A DNA stretch of 13,015 nucleotides, from contig JAHFKF010000035.1 of NCBI GenBank assembly GCA_023245475.1, positions 1-13,015 on the forward strand, given 5' to 3'. The position numbers were made by a program, and so were the translations under genes. The stretch is from Candidatus Levyibacteriota bacterium (lineage in GTDB: Bacteria > Patescibacteriota > Microgenomatia > Levybacterales > UBA12049). Every line of letters begins with the position of its first letter. Positions within the stretch are counted from its first letter, which is position 1. The notes beneath the pieces were generated by a model that did no database searches, had not been told where the DNA came from, and was given only the letters and a program-made list of their open reading frames with translations. Of the stretch, positions 11,094-13,015 are shown piece after piece.

Positions 11094-13015
11094 TTATTGT
11101 GTGGCAACAATTGCTTGATAGAGAAGCGTTCCCATTGCTTGGTGTCCGGCAACATTTGGATGTAGCTCAGCCTCTTCGTTCAGCCTAACAAACCAGTTCG
11201 TGCCAGTTGGTTGACACATGTCATGACCTACAAATGCTGGTGCGGTATCTACATACGTTGCTCCGGTTGCTGTTGCTGCATCTTTGATCGCATTGTTGAT
11301 AACAACATACATATTGTGTGCAGCCGAGAGATTAATACTTGATGCTTGACTCCCAAAACACGTACTTTGGCTCAATGTTGCTTGATCAGTAGGCAAGAGG
11401 TCTGGATAGCCTAAGATATAAACCTTTACGCCGGGCACATTCGTTTTCACTTTATTGATGACCGTTATGACGTTATTTTTGATATTGGTTGCGTTGGTTA
11501 CAATACGATTTGGTCCAGTTGTTCCTTGAGTCAGTGCACCAAGAATGTCATAGTCATTGCCTCCCATAGTCATTGCAACCCAAGTTGCACCCGAGAGCCT
11601 TCCAACTTGTGCTGGCTCACCTTTAAATGTCTGCTGTACATCTTGTGATTTTGCTCCACTGCAACCAACACCTTGGGCTGTCACGCCACTGCCGAGTAAG
11701 TTTTTGGCAACATATACATAAGAAGTGCTGATTGAATGATCGCAGTCTTCACGAGGTGAGACATATGGTGGAGCACCCCATGCAGATGAATAAGAATCAC
11801 CCATACTCATAAGTGCACCATTAATACCTACTGATGTTGGAATTGGAGTACCTGTCACAACAGGTGTTGGTGTACTCGTAGCAGCAGACGTTGGCGTGGG
11901 AGTCGTACTGCTTGCAGTAGCTCCTGTTGCATAGATAGAATATGTCCCTGTCCAACTTCCTCCAACTGTACCAAAGGTTGCAGGCCACGTGCCATAGGAT
12001 TGGTATTTGTAGATCGCTGGCGTTGTACCATTGGAACCCTTCATATTACTGTAGGCACTGTTTGTGGTGCTGGTGTTATAGCAGAGCCAGTAGTTACTTC
12101 CTGTTGATACCAACGTGGAGAGTGAAAGCGTGTTCCAGGTATTCGCGGTCAGAACACCTGTTGCAGAAGCAAGCCTTGTTGTTGGTGTACCATTGGAATC
12201 TGCATACATTGCAAGTGAATAATTCTTACTTGCTGTATCAATTGCTCCAATCGCTACACTCATTGAGCTGATTGTACCAGTGTTTGGCGATGAATATTTA
12301 TTGCAAGTAATACCATTCCCATTACCTGTATCTGTTGTATTGCCAATGGAGGTTGTACCTATCGCAAAGGGGATAGTTGTTGTTGGCTGAGTAGGGGAAA
12401 CTGTTGGCGTGGAAGCAGATGTTGGCGTAGGAATAGGAGTAGATGTTGGGGTGTTATCAACTGTTACCGTTGCATAGAGAGAATACGTTCCTGTCCAACT
12501 TGCTCCAACCGTACCAAAGGTGGCAGGCCATGTACCATAGGATTGTACCTTGTAAATCGCTGGCGTTGTACCATTCGTAGATTTCATATTATTGTAGGCA
12601 CTCTTTGTAGTGCTACTGTTGTAACAGAGCCAATAAGGAGTATTTGAGGTAATGGGTGCGCTGATAGTTATAGTATTCCATGCGTTTGCTGTAAGCGTCC
12701 CTACCCCTGAACCAAGTTTTGTGGTAGGAGACCCATTCGCATCAGCATAAATTGCAAGTGAATAATTTTTGCTTGCTTTATCAATATTGCCGACGCGAAC
12801 ACTCAAAGACTGGAGTGTTCCACCGGTAGAGGAGCTGTATTTGTTGCAGGTAATGCTGTTACTATTGCCTGTATCTGTATTGACACCGACAGTGGTTGTT
12901 CCAAAGGTTACGGTTGCAGCAGCGTTTGTTAACGATAATGTAATGAAGAGACTAATCGCGAGAAGGGGAACAAGCAGAAAAAGAATGAGCCGAAATTCTT
13001 TATTTATTTTCTTTA
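11094..13015 (-). CDS. Secreted SGNH/GDSL esterase (SEST-like) with two N-terminal repeat modules, 5' end cut
   Basis: The frame is open to the right edge, giving at least 639 residues, so the start codon is missing from the window. The visible N-terminus is a signal peptide: basic residues, a long Leu-rich core, then TNAAA with likely cleavage near visible residue 33. Two modules of about 150 residues follow (12468-12914 and 11925-12374), joined by Thr/Pro/Ser linkers (for example PTSTPIPTPTSASTPTVSP). The catalytic domain has block I MGDSYSS (nucleophile Ser, codon 11793-11795), GVGCSGAKSQD, GGND (block III) and ELHPNVAGH with the catalytic His. The position three before His is Ala rather than Asp, as in Streptomyces scabies-type esterases that use a main-chain carbonyl. 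Four Cys could form two disulfides. It probably hydrolyses an ester outside the cell; the modules may bind glycan. A TTG at 12806 is internal, not a start. Confidence 0.9.
   Translation of the reverse strand, partial: KKINKEFRLILFLLVPLLAISLFITLSLTNAAATVTFGTTTVGVNTDTGNSNSITCNKYSSSTGGTLQSLSVRVGNIDKASKNYSLAIYADANGSPTTKLGSGVGTLTANAWNTITISAPITSNTPYWLCYNSSTTKSAYNNMKSTNGTTPAIYKVQSYGTWPATFGTVGASWTGTYSLYATVTVDNTPTSTPIPTPTSASTPTVSPTQPTTTIPFAIGTTSIGNTTDTGNGNGITCNKYSSPNTGTISSMSVAIGAIDTASKNYSLAMYADSNGTPTTRLASATGVLTANTWNTLSLSTLVSTGSNYWLCYNTSTTNSAYSNMKGSNGTTPAIYKYQSYGTWPATFGTVGGSWTGTYSIYATGATASSTTPTPTSAATSTPTPVVTGTPIPTSVGINGALMSMGDSYSSAWGAPPYVSPREDCDHSISTSYVYVAKNLLGSGVTAQGVGCSGAKSQDVQQTFKGEPAQVGRLSGATWVAMTMGGNDYDILGALTQGTTGPNRIVTNATNIKNNVITVINKVKTNVPGVKVYILGYPDLLPTDQATLSQSTCFGSQASSINLSAAHNMYVVINNAIKDAATATGATYVDTAPAFVGHDMCQPTGTNWFVRLNEEAELHPNVAGHQAMGTLLYQAIVATQ
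11925..12374 (-). repeat. Second copy of the esterase N-terminal module
   Basis: About 150 codons begin at IPFAIGTTSIG and end at SIYAT. Shared landmarks with the first copy are ITCNKYSS, ASKNYSLA-YAD-NG-PTT, YWLCYN-STT-SAY-NMK, NGTTPAIYK and QSYGTWPATFGTVG-SWTGTYS. The pattern of alternating strands with few charged residues suggests a beta-sandwich. Confidence 0.8.
12468..12914 (-). repeat. First copy of the esterase N-terminal module
   Basis: About 149 codons begin at TVTFGTTTVG right after the signal peptide and end at SLYAT. It is highly similar to the copy at 11925-12374 in both protein and DNA, and separated from it by a 93-nt Thr/Pro linker. Each module carries two Cys (ITCNKY and WLCYN) that could pair. 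Confidence 0.8.

Noticed and set aside
11069..11155. Longer SET-protein reading from 11155
   Set aside because: It overlaps the 3' end of the esterase gene, adds 29 residues unlike a SET domain, and contains the TATAAT promoter of the shorter version.
12804..12806. TTG at 12804-12806 as start of the esterase
   Set aside because: The frame is open upstream to the edge and encodes a clear signal peptide and the first part of module one.
1..13015. Recoded TGA (Gly or Trp)
   Set aside because: No gene has an in-frame TGA needing readthrough, the YciI-like gene ends sensibly at TGA, and conserved Trp and Gly positions use standard codons.

Overview
The window looks like a chromosomal segment from a small-genome bacterium with low-to-moderate G+C, judged by eye at the low forties percent. 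The standard genetic code fits. Of the 16 genes whose 3' ends are visible, 13 stop with TAA, 2 with TAG and 1 with TGA. Very short intergenic gaps, a MacAB-like exporter with no TolC-type partner, and -10 boxes placed directly against start codons suggest a Patescibacteria/CPR-like or other compact monoderm lineage. That placement is an inference; there is no rRNA or ribosomal marker here to confirm it. I find 17 protein genes, 16 on the minus strand and one (8073-8561) on the plus strand. I see no tRNA, rRNA or CRISPR.

Layout in the direction of most transcription (right to left): a secreted SGNH/GDSL esterase with two near-identical beta-rich modules (runs off the right edge); a stand-alone SET-domain protein; two different DUF1801 proteins; an unrecognised 136-residue protein; a 162-bp MITE-like element with perfect 12-bp ends and an 8-bp target duplication; a 39-residue very basic protein followed by a YciI-like protein; a divergent pair (a PhnB-type VOC protein on plus, a DUF998 membrane protein on minus); the exporter operon of membrane fusion protein, ATPase, FtsX/MacB permease and a membrane-anchored DUF5666-like protein, closed by an intrinsic terminator; a DHA2-type MFS drug exporter; a GT-B-like glycosyltransferase; a small VOC protein; and a truncated monooxygenase-like (dimeric alpha/beta barrel) protein at the left edge.

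The strongest system-level signal is regulatory. Eight genes carry a TANNNT or near-consensus -10 hexamer ending exactly 6 nt before the ATG, so the A of ATG sits at the expected +1. Four more have the hexamer 5-9 nt away. The genes without one (ATPase, permease, DUF5666-like protein, YciI) are the ones lying internally in operons. Leaderless transcription therefore appears to be the default here, and most genes are separate transcription units despite running head to tail.

Functionally the segment is an accessory set: two export systems, two VOC proteins, YciI and monooxygenase-like small folds, DUF1801 proteins and a secreted esterase. This suits detoxification and cell-envelope interaction, but no single pathway ties all of it together. 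The exporter operon is the only clear multi-gene machine.
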